This document shows positions 33,571 through 42,513 of a stretch of DNA of 64,000 nt, piece by piece. Position 1 is the first letter of the stretch; every line of letters starts with the position of its first letter. A model generated the notes under the pieces. The model had not been told where the DNA came from and made no database searches. It was given only the letters and a program-made list of their open reading frames with translations. The translations under genes were made by a program, and so were the position numbers. The DNA is from Cyclobacteriaceae bacterium (GTDB lineage: Bacteria > Bacteroidota > Bacteroidia > Cytophagales > Cyclobacteriaceae), in the NCBI GenBank assembly GCA_016787755.1, contig JAEUUA010000008.1, positions 19,503-83,502 on the forward strand, in the 5' to 3' direction.

Positions 33571-36363
33571 TCACATCCCCATCATTACAAAAGCACCCCA
33601 GTAATAAGGATCTTTATACTTTGCCATCAATTGCTGTTGCGCTTGTTTAAACGACTTTTGTTTGTTGCCTGTCTTACTCCAGTTTGTGTAGAAGTTTGTC
33701 ATTAACAGTTGGGTAGCCTCATCATCCACTTTCCACAAACTCATGATCAATGCATTGGCGCCTGCCACCAAAAAAGCACGTTGTAAGCCATATACCCCTT
33801 CCCCGGCACGCACATCCCCCAACCCGGTTTCGCAGGCACTTAAGATAATCAGATCTGTACCTTCTAATAATAAGTTCATCGCTTCATAAGCTGTTAGCAC
33901 CCCATTGTCATTACTTTGCAAATCGGTAACACTCTTATCGCGGCCGGGTGGCTGCACGCCTGATAGAATCAAACCGGATCGAAGCAGTGGATTATTTTTT
34001 GCGTTTTCAGCATTGACACCCATCGCATCATTGCCTTTCAAATCAGCATCGGCCAAAAAATATCCATGCGTTGCAATGTGAATAAGCGCAGGACCCTTCA
34101 ATACTTTAATAGATGCTTCAGTTGCTTGCTTTTGCTCGTGTTTGGAAACTTTATACCCACCCGATGTTAATATCTTATTAATACCATCAATCTCTACTTT
34201 CGTTCCCGGCAAGGCAACTGCATTTCCTCCGTAGTCGGGGAAACCTAACACAAAAGCATCCTTGTTTGGTTGCTTCCCCTTCCTTGTTTTGAGCGCAATC
34301 AAATCTTTTGAATTACCAAGGATGACGGCATCATATTGATTGAGGATGAAATCACCATCGGGTTTCCTAAGCGTATTTATATTAATCTGGCTATACACAC
34401 CATCGGGTGAAATGTAAACCGTTTTCTTACCGGTTAACAAGGGCTCGAGACGAGCCCAATACTGTAAATAAGAATACTCATCCGGTATTTTTTGATGAAT
34501 TGCATTCTTATAGAATTTCGCATACCTGGTTTCCAACTGATTTCCATTATCCAGAATCGCCATTGTAGGTTGGGTGCTACCTTTTGTTAACACCAATGCC
34601 ATGTAGCGGGATTCATCCGTAAAATCTTTATCAAATGTGCGCACGCGAATTATTTCCAACACCGCTTCGGCATCCTGAAGTTGCGCAGACACATCCGTGA
34701 AACTTATTTTCTCAGCATGATAGCCTTTAGCAAAATCGGATGAGCGTTGTGATAATGATCGTTCGGAAGCATTCGCTTCTTTTTCTAATCCAGTTAGGTC
34801 AATCTTTTGTTGAATAAGCTCTTCTTTAGAGAGCGCATAGTATCGTGCCAACGCTTCCTTTTGACCGATCCAGGAGACATACTCATTTACCAACGATTGA
34901 TCTCCGCTTTGAAGAATTGCATTCTTCACCTTGTTTGTTGAATTAAGCAGAAGGGCCTTGGTGGCAATTTGATAGTTGTAAACGTCTTTAATTACCGATG
35001 GATTGGTTGTGCTAGCATCAATCGCATAATTATAATAGCGCTGAAAGCGAGGTTGGAGTATGTCCCAATATTTTGTTTTCTCTGCCTCGCTCATAGGCGG
35101 AAAATAATTATTGATAAACTCTAATGATTTGTCGCTTGCATTCTTTAAATAAGGATAGGCCTTGACAAGGTCACCTTTTTTCCAAAAAACTATGCCCAGG
35201 CTCTCTAATGACTTAACATAGTCCGGATGATTTTCGCCTAGCGTGCGCTGTCGAATTGCTAATGCTTTTGCAAGAGTTACTTCAGCCTCAGGAAATTTTC
35301 CTTGAAGCCGATAGAAATTACCTAAATCATTTTGCACTTTGGCAAAAGAAGCATTCTCTTCCGTGAATTTCTTTTTGTAAATGGTTGATGCTTTTTGTAA
35401 CAAGGGTTCAACCAATTCATTTTTATTCATTTGAATATAAAGCAATGCTAACTGATTGAGCACTACTGCGTACTCAGGGTTTGAAGTCTGTAGCCTTCCT
35501 TCAAAAATTTTTTTAATACTTAAAAATGAGCTTTCCGCTTGAGTAAGATCTCCAGAAAGCTGATAGAGCAGCGCGAGGTTAGAAGTAAACTTACGACTGT
35601 CAAAAGATTTCTTTCCTTGTAGCGTTCTCTTATTTGAAATTTCGAGTGACGCAATTGCCTTTTTCATTAATGCTATTCCTTCTTGATATCGGCCAACGGC
35701 TTGATACAACATAGCTTTGTTATTCGAAACAATTGCATACTGCATCCCAGCCTCGCCAAATTTTCTGGCAAGTATGGGTAACACTTCATCAAAAAGCTGT
35801 TCAGCTTCATTATACTTACCAATTAACTGGTACAACTTAGCCTTGCTGTTCAAATTGGCGGCATAACCCACACTCATTTTACCCAGATACTTATCGCTTT
35901 CACCTAGCGCATAGTCAATAAACTGTTCTGCCTCTAACGTTCGTCCTTGAATCAAATACATAACACCCATGTTGGAGATACAACGGATGTAACTAATATC
36001 ATTTGTTAAATTATTGGTCTCCATAAAATCTTTCGCAATTATAAAGGATGCTTCAGCAATCTTATACCAACGCGCATTATAAAAATCTACCGCCCAATTA
36101 AGAGTATCACTAGCCACCTCAGAAATTGTTCGTTGACTTTTATCCTTTAGTGAATAAAATCCTTTTGTCCAACCTTCGCCCTTTTGCTGAACATCAAAAA
36201 AACTAGAGTTCTCGCTAACAGACATAGCAAACTGAAAGTCGATAGAGTCTAGACTAGCCTTTTGCGTAGAACCGGTTTCAGCAAGGGCTCTGGTCAACCA
36301 ATCATCTTGAGCGATGGCTTGAAAAGAAATTGCGATGGATAAAATTATAAATAGCTTCTTCAT
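33571..36363 (-). CDS. Exported TPR-CHAT domain protein (downstream copy)
   Basis: About 930 residues starting with a signal sequence (KKLFIILSIAISFQAIAQ); I chose the ATG at 36363, although another ATG sits 9 bases upstream at 36372. Residues 80-420 carry repeated TPR helices (NEAEQLFDEVLPILARKFGEAGMQYAIV is a typical unit). A CHAT domain, caspase-clan cysteine protease, occupies the last 300 residues with predicted catalytic H766 in HIATHGYF and C844 in LSACETG. It ends GAFVMMGM. It is a close paralogue of the next gene. CHAT proteins elsewhere are proteases in defence or signalling; here the signal sequence puts the domain outside the cytoplasm. Target unknown. Confidence 0.9.
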   Translation of the reverse strand: MKKLFIILSIAISFQAIAQDDWLTRALAETGSTQKASLDSIDFQFAMSVSENSSFFDVQQKGEGWTKGFYSLKDKSQRTISEVASDTLNWAVDFYNARWYKIAEASFIIAKDFMETNNLTNDISYIRCISNMGVMYLIQGRTLEAEQFIDYALGESDKYLGKMSVGYAANLNSKAKLYQLIGKYNEAEQLFDEVLPILARKFGEAGMQYAIVSNNKAMLYQAVGRYQEGIALMKKAIASLEISNKRTLQGKKSFDSRKFTSNLALLYQLSGDLTQAESSFLSIKKIFEGRLQTSNPEYAVVLNQLALLYIQMNKNELVEPLLQKASTIYKKKFTEENASFAKVQNDLGNFYRLQGKFPEAEVTLAKALAIRQRTLGENHPDYVKSLESLGIVFWKKGDLVKAYPYLKNASDKSLEFINNYFPPMSEAEKTKYWDILQPRFQRYYNYAIDASTTNPSVIKDVYNYQIATKALLLNSTNKVKNAILQSGDQSLVNEYVSWIGQKEALARYYALSKEELIQQKIDLTGLEKEANASERSLSQRSSDFAKGYHAEKISFTDVSAQLQDAEAVLEIIRVRTFDKDFTDESRYMALVLTKGSTQPTMAILDNGNQLETRYAKFYKNAIHQKIPDEYSYLQYWARLEPLLTGKKTVYISPDGVYSQININTLRKPDGDFILNQYDAVILGNSKDLIALKTRKGKQPNKDAFVLGFPDYGGNAVALPGTKVEIDGINKILTSGGYKVSKHEQKQATEASIKVLKGPALIHIATHGYFLADADLKGNDAMGVNAENAKNNPLLRSGLILSGVQPPGRDKSVTDLQSNDNGVLTAYEAMNLLLEGTDLIILSACETGLGDVRAGEGVYGLQRAFLVAGANALIMSLWKVDDEATQLLMTNFYTNWSKTGNKQKSFKQAQQQLMAKYKDPYYWGAFVMMGM

Positions 36364-36393
36364 AGCTACCATGTATTTAATCTAAATCCCCGA

Positions 36394-39213
36394 TTACATC
36401 CCCACCATTACAAACGCACCCCAGTAGTAAGGATCTTTATATTTTGTCATCAATTGCAATTGCGCTGTCTTGAAAGCTTTGGCTTTACTTCCAACTTTGG
36501 CAAGGTTGGTATAAAAGTTTGTCATCAACGCTTGCGTGGCGGTATCGTCCACTTTCCACAAACTCATTACTATAGCTTTTGCACCTGCCACTAAAAACGC
36601 ACGTTGCAATCCATATACACCTTCCCCTGCGCGAACATCTCCAAGTCCTGTTTCACACGCACTCAATACAATTAAGTCGGTGCCATCCAGTGAAAGGTTC
36701 ATGGCTTCGTAGGCGGTGAGTACTCCATTGTCATTACTTTCCAAATTCGGTAAGGCCTCACCCTTTAAAGTTGGAGATGCACCTGCAAGAATAAGTCCTG
36801 ATCGCAACAACGGATTATCTTTTGCATTTTCCTGATGGATCCCTGCTGCAGACTGTTCAACATCCGCTTGAAAATAACCATGTGTGGCAATGTGCACAAT
36901 AGCTGGTCCTTTCAATGATTTAATCACCGCTTCGGTGGCCGCTTTCTGCATATACGGTGTTGTTTGATAGCCTCCGGTTTTAAGAATCTTACCGATGTTA
37001 TCAATTTCCACTTTTGTCCCCGGTAAGGCAACCACGGCATCCCCCCCATAATCAGGGAAGCCCAACAAAAATGCATTCTTCCTGGAGGCTGATGATTTTC
37101 TGTTTTTCAGTTCAAGCACATCTTTCGAGTTGCCTACCATAATCAAATCATACTTGTTCAATAAGTAATCTCCATCTGTTTTCTTTAGTGTGTTTAAACT
37201 GAGCTGATTATAAACGCCATCGGCTGAAAGATAAATTGTTTTCTTTCCGGTTAACGCGGGATCGATGCGCGCCCAGTATTGGTCGTACGAATAGGTGTCG
37301 GCACTTTTTTGTTGAATGGAATTCCGGTAGAACTTAGCATAGCGCGTTTCCATTTGATTACCATTATCAAGAATTACAAGCTTCGGAACAGTGGCTCCTT
37401 TTGTGATTACCAAAACAGCATACTTCGAGTCGGTTGTAAAGTCTTTATCGAATGAACGAATACGGATAATTTGCAAAATGGCTTCCTGATCTGTTAACGA
37501 TGCCGCCACCTGGGCAAGACTAATTTTTTCAGCAGAATACCCTTTTGAGAAATCGCTGGATTGTTGCGATAGCGCACGTTCCATGTCGTTGGCTTCTTTC
37601 TCCAGTGCTGTCAAATCAACTTTTTGTTCTTTTAGTTCCTCTTTCGATAACGAATACAACCTGGCCAGCGTTTCTTTTTTATCCAGCCATGCTACATAAT
37701 TTTTGATGAGATCGTTATCGCCACTGCTTAAGATGGCTTGTTTGATTTTATTGGTTGAATTAAGGAGCAATCCTTTGGTAGCTACCTGATAATCATACAT
37801 GGTGTTGATGATTGTTGAATTGGTAGCGCTTGCTTCCAGACAATAATTATAATAGCGTTGGAAGCGCGGCTGAAGTACATCCCAATATTTTGTTTTCTCC
37901 GCTTCGCTCATAGGCGGAAAATATCGGTTAATAAAATCCAACGACTTATCCATGGCGATTGTATAGTTCGCATCGGCTTTCGCCAAATCACCCTTCTTCC
38001 AATATAAGATTGCCAAATCCTCTTGCGACTTCACATAGTCGGGATGATTGGTATCCAGTGCGGTACCTCTTATTCTTAACGCCTCTGCAAGATTTTGTTC
38101 AGCTTCTATAAACTTTTCTTGCATGCGGTAAAAATTACCAAGGTCATTCAACACTTTTGCGTAGTTGGGATTTTCCTTAGTCTTAAACTTTTTTAAATAA
38201 AAATCAGCAGCCCGTTTCAGATAATCTTCAACTTTATCCATCATATTAAGTTGAATATACAGCAGCCCTAACGAATTGAGGACTCCTCCATAATATGGAT
38301 TATCGGCTATCACTTTCAGTTTCTTCTCCAATCTTAAATAGACTGCTTCGGCTTCCGTTAGCTTTCCTGTTTGTTGATATAACAACGCCAAATTGGATTG
38401 GAATCCTACTTGGTTGTTAAGATTGACATTTAACTTTTCAACAATTGATATGGCCTTGGTAAGTTTATGAACCGCCTGATCAATCCTTCCAATTTCTGCA
38501 TATAGAATTGATTGATTGTTTAGTACAACCGCATATTCTTGTGTTTCAACTCCAAATAACTTCTCCACCGTATTGAGAGCTTCATTAAAGTAATTTTCAG
38601 ATTCGTTAAACCGGGCGGTTTCCTGATAAAGCACCGCCATATTATTTAGTGAAGCGGCATACGCTTTACTTGCCTTACCCAACGATTGCTCACGCATGGA
38701 GAGTGCTTCAGAGCTATGATACTCCGCCAAATTAAAGCGACCCATCGTTGCATAGAGCAACCCCAGATCGGCATGTACTTTACTGTAGTTGATATTGTCT
38801 GTTAATCCTTCTGCTTCATATGCAAGTTTTGCCTCAAGGAAGGAAACCTCAGCCAACTTGAATCTTTTGAGTTCGTATAATGCTTCGGCACGATCCAAAA
38901 TATCCCGGCATTTTTGAGCAGTTGATTTCTTATTGTTATCAGCAAGAAAACTACTTGCCGTAGAGGCAGTTTTTAAAGCCCGCTCATTCAAATCCTTCAC
39001 ATTCATCATGCCCGAGTTATCAATTACGGTAATCGCATAATTGAAATCAGTTGAGTCCAGTTTATCGCGCCCCGCATCAATCTCATCATTCGCTCTTTCT
39101 TTCCCGGCCTCCTTTACTTTCTTAACTAGTCTGTCTTTTAATCCGCCAAGTTGTGCCTGACTGAAGACAGGAAAAATCATAACCAGAACTCCAACAAAAA
39201 AAATCTTTTTCAT
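36394..39213 (-). CDS. Exported TPR-CHAT domain protein (upstream copy)
   Basis: The 939-residue paralogue of the previous gene, 30 bases upstream of it. A signal sequence (KKIFFVGVLVMIFPVFSQAQ) is followed by a charged region, a run of TPR motifs (residues ~110-430; for example FNESENYFNEALNTVEKLFG), a linker, and the CHAT domain with predicted catalytic H778 (HIATHGYF) and C853 (LSACETG). The shared block PPMSEAEKTKYWDVLQPRFQRYYNY just after the TPRs is nearly identical in both copies. The C-terminus GAFVMVGM matches the family. The two copies probably arose by tandem duplication. The TIM-barrel gene lies 25 bases upstream. Confidence 0.92.
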   Translation of the reverse strand: MKKIFFVGVLVMIFPVFSQAQLGGLKDRLVKKVKEAGKERANDEIDAGRDKLDSTDFNYAITVIDNSGMMNVKDLNERALKTASTASSFLADNNKKSTAQKCRDILDRAEALYELKRFKLAEVSFLEAKLAYEAEGLTDNINYSKVHADLGLLYATMGRFNLAEYHSSEALSMREQSLGKASKAYAASLNNMAVLYQETARFNESENYFNEALNTVEKLFGVETQEYAVVLNNQSILYAEIGRIDQAVHKLTKAISIVEKLNVNLNNQVGFQSNLALLYQQTGKLTEAEAVYLRLEKKLKVIADNPYYGGVLNSLGLLYIQLNMMDKVEDYLKRAADFYLKKFKTKENPNYAKVLNDLGNFYRMQEKFIEAEQNLAEALRIRGTALDTNHPDYVKSQEDLAILYWKKGDLAKADANYTIAMDKSLDFINRYFPPMSEAEKTKYWDVLQPRFQRYYNYCLEASATNSTIINTMYDYQVATKGLLLNSTNKIKQAILSSGDNDLIKNYVAWLDKKETLARLYSLSKEELKEQKVDLTALEKEANDMERALSQQSSDFSKGYSAEKISLAQVAASLTDQEAILQIIRIRSFDKDFTTDSKYAVLVITKGATVPKLVILDNGNQMETRYAKFYRNSIQQKSADTYSYDQYWARIDPALTGKKTIYLSADGVYNQLSLNTLKKTDGDYLLNKYDLIMVGNSKDVLELKNRKSSASRKNAFLLGFPDYGGDAVVALPGTKVEIDNIGKILKTGGYQTTPYMQKAATEAVIKSLKGPAIVHIATHGYFQADVEQSAAGIHQENAKDNPLLRSGLILAGASPTLKGEALPNLESNDNGVLTAYEAMNLSLDGTDLIVLSACETGLGDVRAGEGVYGLQRAFLVAGAKAIVMSLWKVDDTATQALMTNFYTNLAKVGSKAKAFKTAQLQLMTKYKDPYYWGAFVMVGM

Positions 39214-39238
39214 TTTATTACGAACATGTGTTCATCAA

Positions 39239-40153
39239 TTAAAAACTATCACTTTCTCTATATGCTTGTATCAATGCCAACTCGCCTTCTTTGCCTTCTT
39301 TGGCATTGCCATGTTCCATACCCATAATGCCCCGATACCCTTTATTGTAAATGTGTTTGAAAATGTTTTTATAATTAATCTCACCCGTAGTTGGTTCTTT
39401 CCTTCCTGGATTATCGCCAATCTGGAAGTATGCTATTTCATCCCAGGTAGCGTCAATGTTATTAATTAAGTTACCCTCGTTGCGTTGCATGTGATAGATG
39501 TCGTACAAGATTTTACAGGAAGGACTCTTCACGGCTTTACAGATTTCGAAGGTTTGATCGGACGTGCGTAAAAATAATTCCGGTGTATCACTCAAGGGTT
39601 CAAGCACCATCACCAGTCCACTTGGTTCTAAAATCTCAGCGCCTCTGCGCAACGCGTCTACAACATTGGCAGTTTGCACCCCAATAGGGGTTCTACGGTC
39701 AAAAAATCCAGGTACAACTGTGGCCCATTTTGCATTCACTCGTTTAGCTGCCTCCACAGAGGTTTTACATGTCTTAATAAATACATCTTTGAATTCCGGT
39801 TTGCCAGTAGTTAACGAGGTCTTCCAGTTGTCGCCCCCATCAATTACAAAAACTCCCATGGTCATGCCGAGTTGAGCGAGCGTTTTTCCAATCTGTTCTT
39901 GTTCGGCAACGGGTCGTGCTAATAAACCATTATCCTCAATTCCACGAAAGCCCTGATCGGCCATAAATTTAATCTGATCAATAAAATTGTCTCCGGCATG
40001 ACTCTTAAACATCCCGGCATGAGGAGCATAATTCAATTTAAAAGTCTTTCCCGCTAACGCCTTTGTGGATTGTTCTTTAGCTTGCAGGGGATTAAATGCC
40101 CAGGCGGATGCTACGGTAGTAATACCGGCCTGAATAAAATTTCTTCGCTTCAT
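39239..40153 (-). CDS. Tat-exported hydroxypyruvate-isomerase-like TIM-barrel protein
   Basis: A 304-residue protein with a twin-arginine signal (KRRNFIQAGITTVASAWAF). The remainder is a sugar-isomerase/epimerase TIM barrel: DNGLLARPVAEQEQIG, VLEPLSDTPELF with a metal-binding glutamate, ILYDIYHMQRNEG with aspartate and histidine, and GIMGMEHGNAKEG with the last glutamate. These four blocks resemble the hydroxypyruvate isomerase group. The reaction in the periplasm is unknown. It heads the run that leads into the CHAT genes 25 bases downstream, although a functional link with them is not shown. Confidence 0.87.
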   Translation of the reverse strand: MKRRNFIQAGITTVASAWAFNPLQAKEQSTKALAGKTFKLNYAPHAGMFKSHAGDNFIDQIKFMADQGFRGIEDNGLLARPVAEQEQIGKTLAQLGMTMGVFVIDGGDNWKTSLTTGKPEFKDVFIKTCKTSVEAAKRVNAKWATVVPGFFDRRTPIGVQTANVVDALRRGAEILEPSGLVMVLEPLSDTPELFLRTSDQTFEICKAVKSPSCKILYDIYHMQRNEGNLINNIDATWDEIAYFQIGDNPGRKEPTTGEINYKNIFKHIYNKGYRGIMGMEHGNAKEGKEGELALIQAYRESDSF

Positions 40154-40217
40154 AGATTATACCTTAAAGTTGCGGGATTGAGTTAAACAGTTAAATTTCA
40201 ACAAAAAAAACCAAAGG

Positions 40218-41411
40218 GTGAAACTATATCGAAACTTGTGCGAAGCCGTTGTGGAAGGCCTGCAATCTATCTTTACTGACAATAAATATGCCGATAAAGT
40301 AATTGAGAAAATTTTGAAGAGTAATCCGAAGTGGGGCGCACGAGATAGACGTTTTATTGCCGAAACCATTTATGACATTGTACGCTGGTATCGTCTGTTT
40401 CGAGAGGTATCAGATGCAGAGGAAGATGACTTTTGGAAATTACTGGGGGTTTGGTGTCTATGGAATAATACTGAGTTTCCAGATTGGGAGGAATTTGAAG
40501 GGTTGAATAGAAAGAAAATTGAAGCGCGGTATGAAGAAGTTCAATCCGACAGAAAAATTCGCGAGTCAATACCCGATTGGTTAGATGAGTTAGGTGAAAA
40601 GGAATTTGGTGCCACCTGGGAAAAAGAATTGGCGGCTTTAAACGAAGAAGCGAAAGTGGTGCTGCGCGTGAATACATTAAAAATTAATCGCAAAGCGCTC
40701 CAAACTCAGTTAGACGAAGAAGAAATAGCCAGCGAAGCCCCGGCAAAATTTCCGGATGCATTAATCCTTGATCAACGACAAAATATCTTTACCCGTCAGC
40801 AATTTAAAGATGGGTTGTTTGAAATACAGGATGCCGGTTCACAATTGATTGCTCCTTTTTTACAAGCAACACCGGGCATGCGTGTGATTGATGCGTGTGC
40901 CGGGGGTGGTGGCAAAACGTTGCACCTTGCAGCGCTCATGCAAAACAAAGGACGCATTATTGCTATGGATACTGAAGGTTGGAAATTAGAAGAATTAAAA
41001 AAACGCGCACGAAGAGCCGGAGCCGGCAATATTGAAACGCGTGTAATTGAATCCTCGAAAACTATCAAGCGACTTGAAAACTCGGCTGATCGGGTGTTAC
41101 TGGATGTTCCCTGTTCGGGCTTGGGAGTGATCAGGCGCAACCCCGATGCCAAATGGAAACTTTCTGTTGATTTTATTGAACGGGTAAAAGAACTGCAACA
41201 GCATATTCTGGCAGACTATAGTACGATGGTGAAAAAAGATGGCTTGCTGGTTTACTCCACCTGCAGTCTGCTTCCTTCCGAAAATGAAAAACAAGTAACT
41301 GCTTTTTTAGAAACCCATAAAGATTCATTTGAATTAGTTGATCAGAAATGGATGTTGCCCTCTGAAGGGTATGATGGATTTTATATGGCATTGATGAAGA
41401 GAATAAAGTAG
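40218..41411 (+). CDS. NOL1/NOP2/Sun family rRNA m5C methyltransferase (RsmB/RsmF-like)
   Basis: A 397-residue SAM-dependent methyltransferase. The N-terminal helical region resembles the NusB-like domain of RsmB. The SAM site is DACAGGGGKTLHLAAL. The two catalytic cysteines of the family are visible: DVPCSGLGVIRRNPDAKW and YSTCSLLPSENEKQV. Enzymes of this group methylate cytosines in 16S rRNA. The start is GTG at 40218. It is divergent from the TIM-barrel gene. Which rRNA position it modifies is not predictable from sequence alone. Confidence 0.93.
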   Translation: MKLYRNLCEAVVEGLQSIFTDNKYADKVIEKILKSNPKWGARDRRFIAETIYDIVRWYRLFREVSDAEEDDFWKLLGVWCLWNNTEFPDWEEFEGLNRKKIEARYEEVQSDRKIRESIPDWLDELGEKEFGATWEKELAALNEEAKVVLRVNTLKINRKALQTQLDEEEIASEAPAKFPDALILDQRQNIFTRQQFKDGLFEIQDAGSQLIAPFLQATPGMRVIDACAGGGGKTLHLAALMQNKGRIIAMDTEGWKLEELKKRARRAGAGNIETRVIESSKTIKRLENSADRVLLDVPCSGLGVIRRNPDAKWKLSVDFIERVKELQQHILADYSTMVKKDGLLVYSTCSLLPSENEKQVTAFLETHKDSFELVDQKWMLPSEGYDGFYMALMKRIK

Positions 41412-41434
41412 TAAAGAGTGTTTAGTAATAAGTC

Positions 41435-41483
41435 AAAAGTAGAAAGCTTGAAGTTCAAAGCAAAGTACCTTACTTTCTACTTT
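41435..41483. repeat. Long inverted repeat between rRNA methyltransferase and FGE-like gene
   Basis: AAAGTAGAAAG (41436-41446) pairs perfectly with CTTTCTACTTT (41473-41483). A nested AAAGTA-CCT-TACTTT (41462-41476) can form an alternative hairpin. The tract lies 25 bases after the methyltransferase stop and could act as its terminator or be an intergenic repeat. Confidence 0.6.
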
Positions 41484-41512
41484 AAACTTTTTACTTTCAA
41501 TTTTCTTAAAGT

Positions 41513-42448
41513 ATGAAAAAGTCCTTAACAATTCTGTTTGCGTTCTATAGTGTATTTTGTTTCTCGCAGGATTTCAAGACCTACGACCAAACAATTCCCA
41601 ACACTTCAGTAACATTTAAAATGGCAGCCATCCCGGCTGGGAAATTTAAAATTGGAAGTCCGGTCCAAGAACGTAACCGAGACGATGATGAAGGTCCCCA
41701 AAAACAAATTGAACTTTCAGGTTTTTGGATGGGCACCAAAGAAGTAACGTTTGCTGAGTGGGATTTATACTTTAAAGACAATTCGCTCCCACAAACCAAA
41801 ACGATTGATGGCGTAACGCGCGCTACACCGCAATACATCGACTTAACCTGGGGCATGGGTCGCGATGGAAAACATCCTACCAACAGCATGAGCCACACGG
41901 CTGCGATTATGTATTGTAAATGGTTGTACACTAAAACAGGAATTTTCTTTCGCTTGCCTACCGAAGCAGAATGGGAATATGCGTGTCGCGCAGGAACTGA
42001 AACTACTTATCCGTTTGGTAATGATGCCCAGAGTTTAAAAGAATATGGCTACTTTAAAGACAACAGCCAAGGCAAGTTTCATCATGTAGGTCAGCTGAAA
42101 CCAAACCCCTGGGGGTTGTATGACATGTTGGGTAATTTAAGCGAGTGGACGATGGATCAATACGACCCAGCCTACTATGGAAAAATTCAGGGTAAAAATC
42201 CCATGACTATCGTGGGAGCCAAGTATCCAAAAACAGTAAAAGGAGGCTCCTATATGGATGATGCCTCTGAATTAAGATGCGCTAATCGCATCGCAGCGAA
42301 TGCAAACTGGAATGTGCGTGATCCTCAGATACCAAAAAGCAAATGGTGGCTAACCGATGGCATGTTTGTAGGTTTTCGGGTGGTTCGACCGCTGGTACAA
42401 CCTTCAAAGGAAGAGATTGAAAAGTTTTATAACTTGTATCTTAAATAG
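41513..42448 (+). CDS. Secreted SUMF1/FGE-sulfatase-fold protein
   Basis: A 311-residue protein with a signal sequence (KSLTILFAFYSVFCFSQ) and one formylglycine-generating-enzyme-like domain: FKMAAIPAGKFKIGSP, the FRLPTEAEWEYACRAG signature, NPWGLYDMLGNLSEW, and GGSYMDDASELRC near the end with a final VGFRVVRP. The two active-site cysteines of true FGE, which follow GGSYM, are replaced by D-D-A-S-E, with only a cysteine further on. It is therefore unlikely to make formylglycine and more likely a structural or binding protein, as in GldK- or PvdO-type members. It precedes the oxidoreductase by 65 bases. Confidence 0.88.
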   Translation: MKKSLTILFAFYSVFCFSQDFKTYDQTIPNTSVTFKMAAIPAGKFKIGSPVQERNRDDDEGPQKQIELSGFWMGTKEVTFAEWDLYFKDNSLPQTKTIDGVTRATPQYIDLTWGMGRDGKHPTNSMSHTAAIMYCKWLYTKTGIFFRLPTEAEWEYACRAGTETTYPFGNDAQSLKEYGYFKDNSQGKFHHVGQLKPNPWGLYDMLGNLSEWTMDQYDPAYYGKIQGKNPMTIVGAKYPKTVKGGSYMDDASELRCANRIAANANWNVRDPQIPKSKWWLTDGMFVGFRVVRPLVQPSKEEIEKFYNLYLK

Positions 42449-42513
42449 ATACTAGTACCTCGACACTAGAAAGCTTGTATCCAGTATCATTCTGATTTTA
42501 ACATATCAAACTT

